Assembly (NCBI GenBank): GCA_030562195.1
Contig: CM060200.1
Coordinates: forward strand, 41,699,084-41,763,083
DNA length: 64,000 nucleotides
Direction of reading: 5' to 3'
DNA from: Nipponacmea schrenckii
Taxonomy: Eukaryota > Mollusca > Gastropoda > Lottiidae
Every line of letters starts with the position of its first letter. Position 1 is the stretch's first letter. The notes under the pieces were generated by a model. That model had not been told where the DNA came from, searched no databases, and worked only from the letters and a program-made list of their open reading frames with translations. A program made the translations under genes and the position numbers. Of the stretch, positions 27,901 through 36,084 are shown piece by piece.

Positions 27901-30900
27901 CTACACAGCTCCATGAAGCAAGAATCACACCAATCCCCCCGGCCACCGCCTCGTCTCTGTCCCACCCTACAGCCTAGCCCCTTCGTGTATTGTTCTCTTA
28001 AGGCTACAGCCTAGCAAACACAATAGACATAATCCATCCAATTTCCCTTTTCCGGATCCTATCCCAGTCCGACCTAAAAACAAGACAGCTGTCCTTCCCC
28101 TAGCCCCCACCCTGATTATAAAGTCCTTAAAACACCAGACTACCCCCCCCCTCATTTCATTTCTCCCTCATATCCATCAGTAATATCATTCACAATAGAC
28201 CAATAATATAGTAGTCTGATATTAGTTGACCTAGAAAACATGACCTACTTTCTGTCTACAATAACAACCTATTTCTATAGTATAACTACTGTACATTCCT
28301 AGCTACACTGAATACACTGGTATTTCTATCATTTATTAGCAACAGGGTCATCATTAGGGGTGGGGTCATTATTTAGGAGGGGTAGGGGACATCATATAGT
28401 AGGGGTAGGGGACATCATTTAGGAGGGTTTTGAGGGACATCAATAAGCAGGTGGTAGGGGGAAATCATTAGAAACAGGGTCATCATTAGGGGTAGGGGTC
28501 ATTATTTAGGAGGGTTTGGAGGGACATCAATAAGCAGGTGGTAGGGGGAAATCATTAGGAAGGGGGGCATCATTTGGGATAGGTGTGGGAGGACATCATT
28601 TTATGAGGGGTGGGGGGGGGTCTCATTAGGAAGAGGGAACATCATTTAGGAGGGATTGGGACATTATTTAGGTTGGGGGAAATCATTAAGGGGGTTGGGG
28701 GAGACATCATTTTATGAGGGGTGGGATAATATTATTATATTAGGGAGCATTGTTAGGATGAACAGGTGATGATATCAATCGATAAGTTTCTACTTAAAAG
28801 CTATTAGTCGATATGAATCTGAATAATTTTCTGCATCATAAATTTCAAAAAGTATAACATTTTATCAACTTGTATCACAATAATTTATATTGAATTAAAT
28901 AATTTTCAAGCTGTATGTCTGAATTTTAACTCTATACAACTTTTTTAATCGTGAATAATGAACGCAGTTTATATGGTATACTACTCCTCAATTAAATACA
29001 ATAATACAGAATGTTTCAACAAATTACACTGTTGTCATCAGGTGAGGCCTTTATATAATAGTGTATGTGTGTGTCTACGACTGTAAACATAATGTGCCAG
29101 AAAGATTCCCTGTAATATACTGAACTGACAAGAATTATAGAATTTCTATCCTAAATAAGTCAACATATCTAATACGTCACCCCTCATAGTTAATGAAATT
29201 ATCAATAAAATCATTGTTTTTAAGAATTCCAACATTGTCTAATAAATATTAATAATTTATCACACTAGCTCCCCGGAGAGAAAGTTAAATAATTGACTAT
29301 GCCTAGGATTATTGTTACTATGTCTGACATTGTTATACTTTATAATAAACTAAACTAGGATGATTTGAAACTACGTCAGAAGGATTTGAAGGTTTAGAAA
29401 TCGAACGGTGCAATTTTATTACTGATTAGATCAAAATTTCCTGTTTCTGAGACTGAGGTATGATTGGTCAAGAAATTTATTCTGATTAGCTTTAAAATTA
29501 ATCTGTTTCTGAGACTGAGGTCATTGTACTTGTCAAGAAACTACTATATTACTGACTTAGCTAAATATTACCTGTTTCTCAGACTAAAGTATGATTGGTC
29601 AAGATAAGGTGAAATATCTGACATCTACTTTAAATATTACTAAACAATCACCTTTCACAAATATTAACTTTACTCAAGATATATATCCTGTTTCTGACAC
29701 AGGTATATTCAACTCAAAATTAACTTTACGCTAAATATTACCATGTTCATATTTAAACTAAGGTATGAATTGATCAATTAACTATCTAGGTTTAAACAGT
29801 AAAATGACAATGACATTTCATTGAGACAATGTTATCCTGTTATATATTACTGAGCAAATGTTAATTTCATCAGAATAAATTCGTGATATCAGTTATTGAG
29901 TAAGGGAAGTTAACTGTCATCTACCAACAACTACCTAGTCTGTGATATCAGATTAACACAAAACGAACGTTAACTTGTCATCTACCAACAACTACCTAGT
30001 TTGTGATATCAGTTACTGCTACCACACTATAGTCTGATAAGTTAAGCTTGTCATCTACCAACAACTACCTAGATTGATATATTCAATGTTACAGAGAAAG
30101 TTATGTCATCTACCAACAACTACCTAGTCTGTGATATCAGTTAACTGAAAAATGCAAGAATTCATCTACCAACAACTACCTAGTTTGTGATATCAGTTAC
30201 TGGAAGCTGAACAGTTAACTTGTCATCTACCAACAACTACCTAGTCTGTGATATCAGTTAACTTGTCTATCTACCAACAACTACCTAGTCTGTGATATCA
30301 GTTAACTTGTCATCTACCAACAACTACCTAGTCTGTGATATCAGTTAACTTGTCATCTACCAACAACTACCTAGTCTGTGATATCAGTTAGCTTGTCATC
30401 TACCAACAACTACCTAGTCTGTGATATCAGTTAACTTGTCATCTACCAACAACTACCTAGTCTGTGATATCAGTTAACTTGTCATCTACCAATAACTACC
30501 TAGTCTGTGATATCAGTTAACTGGAAGCGAATGTTAACTTGTCATCTACCAATAACCACCTAGTCTGTGATATCAGTTAGCTGGAAGTGAAGGTTAACTT
30601 GTCATCTACCAACAACTACCTAATTTATGATATCAGTTACCTGGAAGCGAATATTGTGGTCAACCAACCAGTGTGCAATGCAGGAAAGCTCCTGTCAATC
30701 AGCTTACATCAAATTCTTTATTGAAAAGTTATTTTTATTGAAAAGTTGTTTTACATTTACATCCATGTCCTGATGAGGATTGTGTATCAGAAACACATGT
30801 CAGTAGAATGAGAAGAGCTCAAGTCATGTAATATGCTCATCAATCAATGTTCCTAGAATATACTTAACGACTCCAAAATCTACAAACTATCTTCTTCTAA

Positions 30901-33900
30901 ATTGTACAAAGTTTCTACATATTACATGTAAAAATCATATATCTATATAATCCTTTATGATCTATCAATCAATGTAACGTTTCAACAAATTACCTCACAC
31001 AAGTAAATTATCTATTTCAAATATAACTGCACATCTATACTCTATAGTCAACCTTGACTTTTGACCTTGTCAATGACATGACATGTTGACATATGAATAG
31101 ATATAAGCTGACATTGTACAACAATGTACAACAATGAACCACATTGTTACCCACAATTATCTTGTATTGTAAAAGGGATACCTGCCTATCAATTTTTCAA
31201 ACATAGGATTTAGTAAATTGGTTTGTGTGAAAGTTTACAGGAATACTACGTCTTAGAATGAACATACAATTTTAAACTTGGCTAATAGGAGCTCTATTCA
31301 TCAGTAGATATACCTGCTGCCATAAATAACGTAACAGAATCTTGATATAATCTGATAAATCCATAAAACTTATCATAAAACTGTCCATATTTCATCTGTG
31401 TTCAGATTTACAAAAGCAAATCTGAAAAGAAATGGAATGAAATGAACGGAGTTTTATGTCCTACTCTTCTGGACCTTCTAGGCTAATGAAGACATCACTG
31501 TCCTAGCAGACAACAATCCAACTCACTACTGACTGAGCTATTCCACTGTCCTAGCAGACAACAATCCAACTCACTACTGACTGAGCTATTCCACTGTCCT
31601 AGCAGACAACAATCCAACTCACTACTGACTGAGCTATTCCACTGTCCTAGCAGACAACAATCCAACTCTCTACTGACTGAGTTATTCCACTGTCCTAGCA
31701 GACAACAATCCAACTCCTACTGACTGAGCTATTCCACTGTCCTAGCAGACGAACAATCCAACTCACTACTGACTGAGCTATTCTACTGTCCTAGCAGACA
31801 ACAATCCAACTCTCTACTGACTGAGTTATTCCACTGTCCTAGCAGACAACAATCAAACTCTCTACTGACTGAGCTATTCTACTGTCCTAGCAGACAACAA
31901 TCCAACTCACTACTGACTGAGCTATTCCACTGTCCTAGCAGACAACAATCCAACTCACTACTGACTGAGCTTATTCCACTGTCCTAGCAGACAACAATCC
32001 AACTCTCTACTGACTGAGTTATTCCACTGTCCTAGCAGACGACAATCCAACTCACTACTGACTGAGCTATTCCACTGTCTCAGCAGACGACAATCCAACT
32101 CACTACTGACTGAGCTATTCTACTGTCCTAGCAGACAACAATCCATCTCACTACTGACTGAGCTATTCCACTGTCCTAACAGACAACAATCAAACTCTCT
32201 ACTGACTGAGCTATTCTACTGTCCTAGCAGACAACAATCCAACTCACTACTGACTGAGCTATTCCACTGTCCTAGCAGACAACAATCCAACTCACTACTG
32301 ACTGAGCTATTCTACTGTCCTAGCAGACAACAATCTAACTCACTACTGACTGAGACATTCTACTGTCCTAGCAGACAACAATCAAACTCTCTACTGACTG
32401 AGACATTCTACTGTCCTAGCAGACAACAATCAAACTCTCTACTGACTGAGACATTCTACTGTCCTAGCAGACAACAATCAAACTCTCTACTGACTGAGAC
32501 ATTCTACTGTCCTAGCAGACAACAATCAAACTCACTACTGACTGAGCTATTCCACTGTCCTAGCAGACAACAATCAAACTCACTACTGACTGAGACATTC
32601 CACTGTCCTAGCAGACAACAATCAAACTCTCTACTGAGACATTCTACTGTCCTAGCAGACGACAATCTAACTCTCTACTGACTGAGTTATTCCACTGTCC
32701 TAGCAGACAACAATCAAACTCACTACTGACTGAGCTATTACACTAGCAGACAAAAAAAAAATATGTAAAAAATGTGTGAAGAAATTAGCATGTTGACATA
32801 TGTTTCCATGGTAATATGATGGATGAGGGTGGTAAATTGAGATATTTTATCGATATTTTATATTTTATTTGTTTAAAATTCTCTTTGAGCTAAATACACT
32901 TGCCTATCGTATCCAAATATGGCCTTATTAACCTGTATTAAACTACATCCACTAAACACCAGCCCCGTTACCAGGCCCGGCCGTGGACTCCACCCTGACG
33001 ATGAGGCTGGAGAGATCAAACCCCATAATGCCTTGCACTGTGCAATGAGCGATATGTATCAAGGCGTTATTGGCAATAATACCTAGCACCACTACAATCT
33101 GACGACAGTTTGACTCAAATCATACCAAACTCAGTCAGTCAGTACTCTAGAGTTTAAGATGTGTTAATAAATACCTATCATAATGGTCAACATGCACCAG
33201 TCATTTCACACTTCTCTTTATATGTACATAATATTTGTTAATAAATTGTTTCACAGTTTCACAGTTTTGGAAATGACAACAAAGAATAAGAAGTACTGCA
33301 GTCAGAATTCAGTAGTTATATTCTACTACAGTTCTTACAACATAAAAATAAACTAGAGTTTAATGCCCTACTTGTCTGTACCTAATTGGGCTACTGAAAA
33401 CAGGTGCCCTTCAGTGTGCAATAAGGAGAAGTTTTATCAGGACAACTACCGTATCATTGTTAGAGAAATGTAAAAACTTTTTTGAATTTTTTCCATCATT
33501 TTTATGAGAATTGGAAAAACAATTTTAAAAGAGTACCGTTTAGTCTAGAATAACTTTTCGTTGATTAGTCCAGTAAAGTTGTTTCTTAAATTTTAAAGTG
33601 TATCAAAGACTCTGATAGCATCAATTACATCATTCTAATTTTCAATCAGACATCTGTGGTTCCTGCAAAACTGTTTCATGACGTCGCTAATCACAGTATA
33701 TGCTTTGACCCTTTGGAATTAGTGACTTCATCAAACATTTAGTTTTAGTAGAATTTCAGGAACCACAGACATCTGATAGAACAATATAAATGGTTCAAAT
33801 TGATGTTATCAGTGTCCCTGATATACAAACAAAATATAGAACACCTTTTTACAATCTGTTGAAAGTTTCCAATTTTTAACTGTCAACGGTTATTTATTTT

Positions 33901-35050
33901 AAGTTCCAGTCTTGAACTACTCAGTTTTTAGGTTTGTAAGAATCACAAGACATTCTGGCCCACATCTAGGGAGTGTCTAGTCCAACATCTCAACTCTTCA
34001 CTGTTTATAGACCATAAGAAAGTCTGGTGGTAAGATGTTACCCCAAAGATGTCGCTTTTGCAGCCTTCAACATAAAATCTTAACACGTAATTAACAAATC
34101 CAGAATACTGTTTCGAGAAATCAAACCAAATTTTGACAAAAATTTTTTTAAAGATTTTAAAGAAATGTCATCACATTCAACACCCTATCAATATTTTTGA
34201 GAACTTTTGAATATTAATGAAGGTCCCTTAAATAACTGTAACTAACCTGATTGTGGTCTGATACCTGTTGACCTTGTTAACCCCTGTCTACTTCCTAATG
34301 AATATTCATTAACTCCTTAGAAAGCTTCTTAATCCTTAATAATCATCACAATATTGATAATAGATTATCGTCTTAATCCAATTAACAACTGATTAATCCA
34401 GGCACCTGATTGAATTAGATCGTTTAAAAAGGATACTCTCTTGTCTCCGACATTTACTCCTCGACGATGTGTCTGATTCTGTCGCTGTCTGTCACGATGG
34501 AACCGTTCTCCCAACATGGGTCTTCCAGTTTTCATGTCTTCCAAATGCTGCAATGCAGTCTGAAAGAAAACACAGGATTTTTAACGTCAAATCTTGACAA
34601 TTATCACGTAACCTAATAAATTTGGCCGCCATGTTGTTACAACGGTAAACTGAGTAGAAATTAGGACAATGTCAAATTGACTCGAAACCTACCTGCAAAT
34701 CAATTCCTTGGTTCGATCCTATCTGGTTAACATTTGGTAACGAACCACCTCGGTATGCCCCTAGATTCTGAGCGATCGGTAAATGTTGTTTCTGGTACAC
34801 GGGGGGCTGAAATATAAGAAAAGTCATTTTTACATCAGAAATAATTTTCACGAAAATTGTGTCGGAAGCGACAGTCGACTAGCTTTCTCGCGACAGTTTT
34901 CCGCATTAAATCTGAGATGAAATTCTCTAAATGGCTTACCTTCGTCGCGCAATTTACTTCCTTTAAAATAGCTTCAAAGGCCGCGGTCTCCTCAGCCTGT
35001 TTCTGATTGTGTAGAGCTATTTTTTCGCTAAACTTCCTCGGGTTCGCCAT
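3729..35050 (-). CDS. CRTC: CREB-regulated transcription coactivator (CRTC/TORC), complete, 14 coding exons
   Basis: Coactivator that binds the bZIP of CREB in the nucleus and is held in the cytoplasm by SIK/AMPK phosphorylation (family knowledge). Coding exons, in transcript order: 34940-35050, 34693-34806, 34437-34559, 23073-23134, 19271-19306, 15952-16040, 15695-15759, 14898-14941, 14234-14555, 8373-8633, 7155-7361, 4951-5074, 4436-4552, 3729-3952. They sum to 1899 nt, 632 aa plus TAG, with all splice phases compatible. The N-terminal CREB-binding helix ([20 protein letters not shown]) and the C-terminal transactivation end ([13 protein letters not shown]) are nearly identical to vertebrate CRTCs; length is close to human CRTC1. 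The SIK/AMPK site [11 protein letters not shown] puts the phosphoserine at S152. The start ATG has strong context (AAAATGG) and follows TTTGCAG, so an upstream non-coding exon is possible. Introns hold most of the satellites in 4-34.4 kb. A small unrecognised exon could be missing, but the frame does not need one. Confidence 0.95.
4255..4435. repeat. ~114-bp duplication of CRTC exon 13 end and donor
   Basis: 4313-4353 repeats 4427-4467 (two mismatches seen in 41 bp): the last ~31 nt of exon 13 and its splice donor, minus sense. The pyrimidine-rich part (CCCTCTACCCAC) is also duplicated. The copy lies in intron 13 as a decoy donor. Confidence 0.85.
4436..4552 (-). CDS. CRTC: CRTC coding exon 13
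   Basis: Reads [14 protein letters not shown] and on to [11 protein letters not shown], corresponding to the conserved IPNIILT motif. Donor GTAAGT. The last ~31 nt of the exon plus its donor are duplicated 114 bp further into the intron (4313-4353). Confidence 0.92.
4596..4790 (+). mobile_element. Degraded SINE with tail
   Basis: TTTCCCTCATTCCACAATGC and a final ATAGGACATAAAACTCTATT match the 3' half of the SINE at 63640-63930. It lies in CRTC intron 12. Confidence 0.55.
4951..5074 (-). CDS. CRTC: CRTC coding exon 12
   Basis: Reads [20 protein letters not shown] and on to ACSQNLT; Ser/Asn-rich. Acceptor TTTCAG, donor GTATGT, phase 1. Confidence 0.85.
5600..6480. repeat. ~13-15 bp minisatellite (CCACAGACATCTGA) embedded in a MITE-2 element
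   Basis: 5700-6370 is an irregular array of (G)CCACAGACATCTG(A/G)A. The left flank holds TGTATCAGGGACACTGATAG and the right flank GGAATGATGTAAATAGAAGC, both parts of the MITE-2 family. The array appears to be an expansion of that element's GGAACCACAGACATCTGA motif. CRTC intron 11. Confidence 0.85.
6481..7154. other. CRTC intron 11 remainder, nothing recognised
   Basis: AT-rich unique sequence with no open frame or known repeat. Confidence 0.5.
7155..7361 (-). CDS. CRTC: CRTC coding exon 11
   Basis: Encodes [19 protein letters not shown], a second five-Gln run and [10 protein letters not shown]. It parallels the human CRTC1 QQYRTSAG...QSPTSPVS...LSHQLEQFNM order. Confidence 0.93.
7362..8372. 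other. CRTC intron 10, with MITE-3-like inverted repeat
   Basis: 7590-7660 repeats part of 7480-7540 (TATCATGACCCTTTACATCA). About 8200-8290 carries CTGATTGG...CCAATCAG arms followed by TTAAAATTTAAGTTTTTGA, resembling the element at 19580-19730. Confidence 0.5.
8373..8633 (-). CDS. CRTC: CRTC coding exon 10: His/Arg-rich segment
   Basis: Continuous phase-0 frame of 87 codons ([18 protein letters not shown]...). It contains a His-rich tract and a [10 protein letters not shown] segment. This part is poorly conserved in the family, so the call rests on splice sites (TTTTAG, GTCAGT) and frame. Confidence 0.82.
9055..10495. repeat. 86-bp tandem array in two blocks
   Basis: Blocks at about 9055-9555 and 9985-10495, roughly six units each. 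Unit landmarks are CTTTATAGATTACAACTATT and TACGTTTCAATAAGTATTCT. Between them (9560-9985) are strongly diverged copies. CRTC intron 9. Confidence 0.93.
10915..11445. repeat. 133-bp tandem array, four units, made of MITE-2 ends
   Basis: Unit contains GAATTACAGGAACCACAGA, GATTGAAAATTAGAATGGTG and TATCAGTGTCCCTGATACAC. The same sequence is dispersed at 16260-16345, 33590-33870 and 52660-52790. Confidence 0.92.
12099..12246. mobile_element. MITE-1: complete foldback element
   Basis: Left end GAGTTTTTGTTCATCAGTGT..ACCTGGTGTCA is the inverse of right end TGACACCTGGTAAGTC..GATGAATATATACTC. Arms are about 36 bp, with an AT-rich centre. Confidence 0.75.
12309..12370. repeat. 62-bp hairpin
   Basis: GGCAAGTGGC..AGAGTCCAATATT pairs with AATATTGGACTCT..GCCACTTGCC around a 6-nt loop. 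CRTC intron 9. Confidence 0.85.
13032..13144. repeat. 113-bp imperfect foldback with GGACCTTCGGTCC core
   Basis: Outer arms GGTTAATGG/CCATTAACC, middle arms AATAATGACCGT/ACGGTCATTATT, and a core hairpin GGACC-TTC-GGTCC. Confidence 0.85.
13149..13870. repeat. 127-bp tandem array, about six units, derived from MITE-1
   Basis: Unit runs TTATTGACCAAGTTTAAGTT ... ATGATACCTGGTAAGTCTAA CTGATGAATATATACTC. Its last ~60 bp is the right end of MITE-1. Confidence 0.95.
14234..14555 (-). CDS. CRTC: CRTC coding exon 9: Pro/Ser/Gln-rich regulatory and splicing domain
   Basis: Largest exon. It opens [18 protein letters not shown] and then [12 protein letters not shown], matching the vertebrate LHFP.PLPTPLD region, followed by a CAA/CAG run of six Gln and a low-complexity Ser/Pro/Asn region. 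Acceptor CTCAAG lacks a strong pyrimidine tract; donor GTAAGT. Confidence 0.9.
14898..14941 (-). CDS. CRTC: CRTC coding exon 8
   Basis: Reads [14 protein letters not shown]. The RPKSCEVP string is a family hallmark and lies next to the WD.KK block as expected. Acceptor TTTCAG, donor GTAAGT, phase 2. Confidence 0.92.
15157..15365 (-). mobile_element. SINE-2 copy (minus orientation), head truncated
   Basis: Matches the 50634-50935 copy: AACAACTTAGGTTCACAAGT, CAGCTGGTCCTTGGCCAAAC, CTTTCACGCACCGATC. No A-box head is present. CRTC intron 7. Confidence 0.75.
15695..15759 (-). CDS. CRTC: CRTC coding exon 7
   Basis: Reads [27 protein letters not shown] corresponds to the WD.KK block of vertebrate CRTCs. 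Acceptor TTTTAG, donor GTTAGT; it ends in phase 0. Confidence 0.88.
15952..16040 (-). CDS. CRTC: CRTC coding exon 6 (aa 149-179): SIK/AMPK phosphosite and 14-3-3 motif
   Basis: Begins [11 protein letters not shown], the best conserved regulatory site of CRTCs. Ser152 has Leu at -5, Arg at -3 and Leu at +4, as SIK/AMPK kinases require. Acceptor TTTCAG, donor GTAAGT. Confidence 0.94.
16041..16799. other. CRTC intron 5, left part; one MITE-2 fragment
   Basis: 16260-16345 carries the AATTAGAATGATGTAAAT and TCTCTGATACACATAC pieces of MITE-2. Otherwise nothing is recognised. Confidence 0.5.
16800..18735. repeat. 83-bp tandem array, about 23 units
   Basis: Unit landmarks GGGTCTATCTTGTTACTGAG, ATTCTAGGGGTGGGGCTTAA and AAGTAACACTTGTGAGACAT. 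Period 83 from landmark spacing. Frequent one-base deletions between units. CRTC intron 5. Confidence 0.96.
18736..19270. other. CRTC intron 5 remainder, nothing recognised
   Basis: Unique sequence with a C-run near 19025-19035 and a G-rich stretch at 19170-19230. Confidence 0.5.
19271..19306 (-). CDS. CRTC: CRTC coding micro-exon 5 (aa 137-149)
   Basis: A 36-nt exon reading [11 protein letters not shown] with split Arg codons at both ends. It supplies Leu147 and part of Arg149 of the SIK site; the phosphoserine lies in the next exon. Acceptor ACAG, donor GTGAGT. Confidence 0.85.
19505..19735. mobile_element. SINE-2 tail fragment followed by MITE-3 element
   Basis: 19509-19560 matches the SINE-2 tail (AACAACTTAGGTTCTCAAAT). 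19575-19735 has inverted ends (GAGCCTTTTTCACGAAAACTT versus the complement of AAATTTTGTGAAGCAGGTCC) around ATTGGTCAAT/ATTAACCAAT arms. Its TTAAGATGATTTTAGTGTTC is the unit of the 54-bp laminin-intron array. Confidence 0.6.
19736..21110. other. CRTC intron 4, left part
   Basis: Only a degraded SINE piece near 20205-20270 (GTGTGCAATGAGGGAAAATT). No gene seen. Confidence 0.45.
21112..21385. repeat. AATG-type microsatellite
   Basis: Imperfect (AATGAATA/AATGAAAG)n over about 270 bp. Confidence 0.95.
21386..23072. other. CRTC intron 4 remainder
   Basis: No gene. 21585-21625 repeats TCCTATGCTCA(A/G). A possible decayed tRNA-derived head on the minus strand lies near 22905-22985 (GTTTAGAGCGCAGCGCAG ... 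GGGTTAGATC). Confidence 0.4.
23073..23134 (-). CDS. CRTC: CRTC coding exon 4 (aa 117-137)
   Basis: Encodes [20 protein letters not shown], the family's [15 protein letters not shown] block. It is flanked by TTTTAG and GTAAGT and ends in phase 2. Confidence 0.93.
23135..24555. other. CRTC intron 3, right after exon 4; nothing recognised
   Basis: AT-rich unique sequence; short frames show no domain. Confidence 0.45.
24570..25790. repeat. 88-bp tandem array, about 14 units, with internal inverted repeats
   Basis: Unit landmarks CTCGGCCAGTGCTGTTATAA and AACTATGTTCTAGTATAGAC. Each unit contains AGTAACT-gtagattgat-AGTTACT, a potential short hairpin. CRTC intron 3. Confidence 0.95.
25905..27180. 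repeat. 43-bp tandem array with longer ancestral units at its edges, split by an insertion
   Basis: Short unit CTATGTGGACTCTCTGTAGAGG plus TGTGAAATATAGCAGTTTTAA, about 11 copies at 26575-27010. The flanking units (26454-26585; 27012-27160) carry an extra ~90 bp (GGCATAAGGCCTCCAATTAT or its diverged form). An inserted element occupies 25964-26449. Confidence 0.92.
25964..26449. mobile_element. ~486-bp non-autonomous element with TTAA target duplication
   Basis: Left end AGTGGACCAGGCTT and right end AAGCCTGGGCCCCT are inverse of each other with two mismatches. TTAA flanks both sides (25960-25963, 26450-26453). Removing the element restores the satellite unit CAGTTTTAACTATG exactly. A diverged partial relative lies at about 38670-38750 (TTAAGCTAATCAGTAATAGT; GAGCCTTCAAAT). 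TTAA duplication is typical of piggyBac-type transposition; the ends do not obviously match classic piggyBac. Confidence 0.8.
27181..28345. other. CRTC intron 3 segment, nothing recognised
   Basis: C-rich patches near 27720-27790 and 28080-28160. No coding frame or known repeat. Confidence 0.45.
28346..28745. repeat. Irregular G-rich repeat
   Basis: Degenerate units of (A/T)AGGAGGGGTAGGGGACATCAT. Several closely spaced runs of four G could form G-quadruplexes on the plus strand, the template strand of CRTC. Confidence 0.8.
28746..29920. other. CRTC intron 3 segment with dispersed repeat fragments
   Basis: 28965-29045 (TATACTACTCCTCAATTAAA; AATGTTTCAACAAATTACAC) is a single diverged copy of the 69-bp laminin-intron unit. 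29435-29600 has three loose copies of CCTGTTTCTGAGACTGAGGT. Confidence 0.55.
29921..30645. repeat. 43-bp tandem array, about 15 units
   Basis: Unit GTTAACTTGTCATCTACCAA plus CAACTACCTAGTCTGTGATATCA. Regular in the middle, with variable spacers at both edges. Confidence 0.93.
30646..31430. other. CRTC intron 3 segment; MITE-1 fragment
   Basis: 31290-31350 (TTCATCAGTAGATATACCTG; ACAGAATCTTGATATAATCT) matches MITE-1. 30765-30800 (TGTCCTGATGAGGATTGTGT) is shared with 42158-42185. Confidence 0.55.
31432..32745. repeat. 48-bp tandem array, about 26 units, seeded from a tRNA-like SINE head
   Basis: 31432-31490 is the start of a SINE (GGAGTTTTATGTCCTACTCT). The 48-bp unit follows directly. Read on the minus strand it begins GGAATAGCTCAGTCAGTAGT, a tRNA A-box-like sequence. 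As 48 is a multiple of 3, a minus frame of 16-residue repeats appears; I treat it as an artefact. Confidence 0.92.
33350..33480. mobile_element. SINE fragment, degraded
   Basis: ACTAGAGTTTAATGCCCTAC and GTGCCCTTCAGTGTGCAATA resemble the left end and internal part of the SINE at 63640. Confidence 0.45.
33590..33870. mobile_element. MITE-2: foldback pair
   Basis: 33598-33672 (TATCAAAGACTCTGATAGCA ... CAGACATCTGTGGTTCCTGC) is the inverse of 33755-33830 (CAGGAACCACAGACATCTGA ... TATCAGTGTCCCTGATATAC), with about 80 bp between. CRTC intron 3. Confidence 0.75.
33871..34436. other. CRTC intron 3 next to exon 3, nothing recognised
   Basis: Unique AT-rich sequence, no frame of note. Confidence 0.45.
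34437..34559 (-). CDS. CRTC: CRTC coding exon 3 (aa 76-116), weak donor
   Basis: Encodes [12 protein letters not shown] and a basic Arg/His-rich stretch ending GDKR. Acceptor TTTCAG. The donor AGA|GTATCC is weak, but it is the only join that keeps frame into VDSSPYG, matching vertebrate QADSCPYG. It precedes the largest intron, 11.3 kb. Confidence 0.85.
34693..34806 (-). CDS. CRTC: CRTC coding exon 2 (aa 38-75)
   Basis: Encodes the conserved [12 protein letters not shown] stretch that follows the CREB-binding helix in all CRTCs. Acceptor TTTCAG, donor GTAGGT, phase 0 on both sides. Confidence 0.93.
34940..35050 (-). CDS. CRTC: CRTC coding exon 1 (aa 1-37): CREB-binding domain
   Basis: Starts at the ATG and encodes the helical CREB-binding region with the [16 protein letters not shown] signature. 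It ends NCATK at a GTAAG donor, phase 0. Confidence 0.95.
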
Positions 35051-35200
35051 TTTGGCTGCAAAACGACAAGCTTGTTATGATTTTGACCATGCAGGGGGTC
35101 CATAAGCAGATTTGTCCAATGAAATGATGTGAATTAATCACGTGATAAGAATCTAGATGGCAGTGTAGAAATGATCTAGGTGCGGCGATGAATTTTTCTC
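35051..35200 (-). promoter_or_regulatory. CRTC 5' flank with palindromic E-box
   Basis: About 90 bp upstream of the ATG is a palindromic E-box TCACGTGA (CACGTG at 35139-35144), with a CCAAT on the plus strand near 35116. TTTGCAG directly before the Kozak context could be a splice acceptor, in which case this is intron rather than promoter. No TATA box is evident. Confidence 0.3.
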
Positions 35201-35634
35201 CCGTAATTTATCATTTTACTGGTGAAAATACAGACAAATCAACTTTATTTTGACAGCAGTATAAAATATTATTTATTTCTATAAATATATCACCACCTCC
35301 CTTTAATTTGAACTCTACTATTGTATGAAATTAAGTGTGGTATATGAACTGGGAATATAACCCATATACCACATTACTGTTACGGTATATCACCATTCAC
35401 AGGGCCATATTATAATACCGTTATTCAATCATTTAAAGATACAATACCAAGTTTTATAAATTAAAAAAAAACTTACAAAAAACTATGTAATTAATTTTCA
35501 ACAGAATGAGTTTATTTGTTGTAGATTTTTCGAAACTCGAAATTATTGATTAGACAGTCAAAGGGTTTTTAAGAAATCTTTTATTAAATTTTATCTACTT
35601 ACGTACATTCTTAATATGATTGGTTTTTTGGTTG

Positions 35635-35765
35635 GCAGGGGTGAAGGGTTTGGGGGTGGGGTAGTAGGGGAGAAAAGGGTTTGGGTGTGGTAGTAGGGGA
35701 GAAAAGGGTTTGGGGGTGTGGTAGTAGGGGAGAAAAGGGTTTGGGGTGGGGTAGTAGGGGAGGTG
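35635..35765. repeat. ~30-bp G-rich tandem, four units
   Basis: Unit GTAGTAGGGGAGAAAAGGGT TTGGGGTGTG in the spacer between CRTC and laminin. Confidence 0.9.
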
Positions 35766-36084
35766 ATCATGACAGTCATTATAATATACATAATAGCTGA
35801 CTCAAAACCCAGGGAAAATTAGGCTCAATAATTTGACTCGAAAGGTCAATTAATACATAGGTCATCACATAGCTAGGACATGTATAGTGTTACATCATCG
35901 GTCAAAACTATTCAGGGAGTTGTCATCAGAATAACGATTGTGGTTTCAGTTTGTACACATCATCTACTGGAAACAATAATTATCCGTTATAAAAGAACGC
36001 GAAGAACTCATTCAAAGTATGACGAAGTCAGAAGTAATAGTTGTAGAGCAGTGGATTCCTCTACAGAGAAATACCATCTAACTA

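Noticed and set aside
31495..31713. 72-codon frame with 16-residue [15 protein letters not shown] repeats
   Set aside because: 48-bp satellite; stops and frame shifts occur in neighbouring units, and the sequence is a tRNA-like SINE head.
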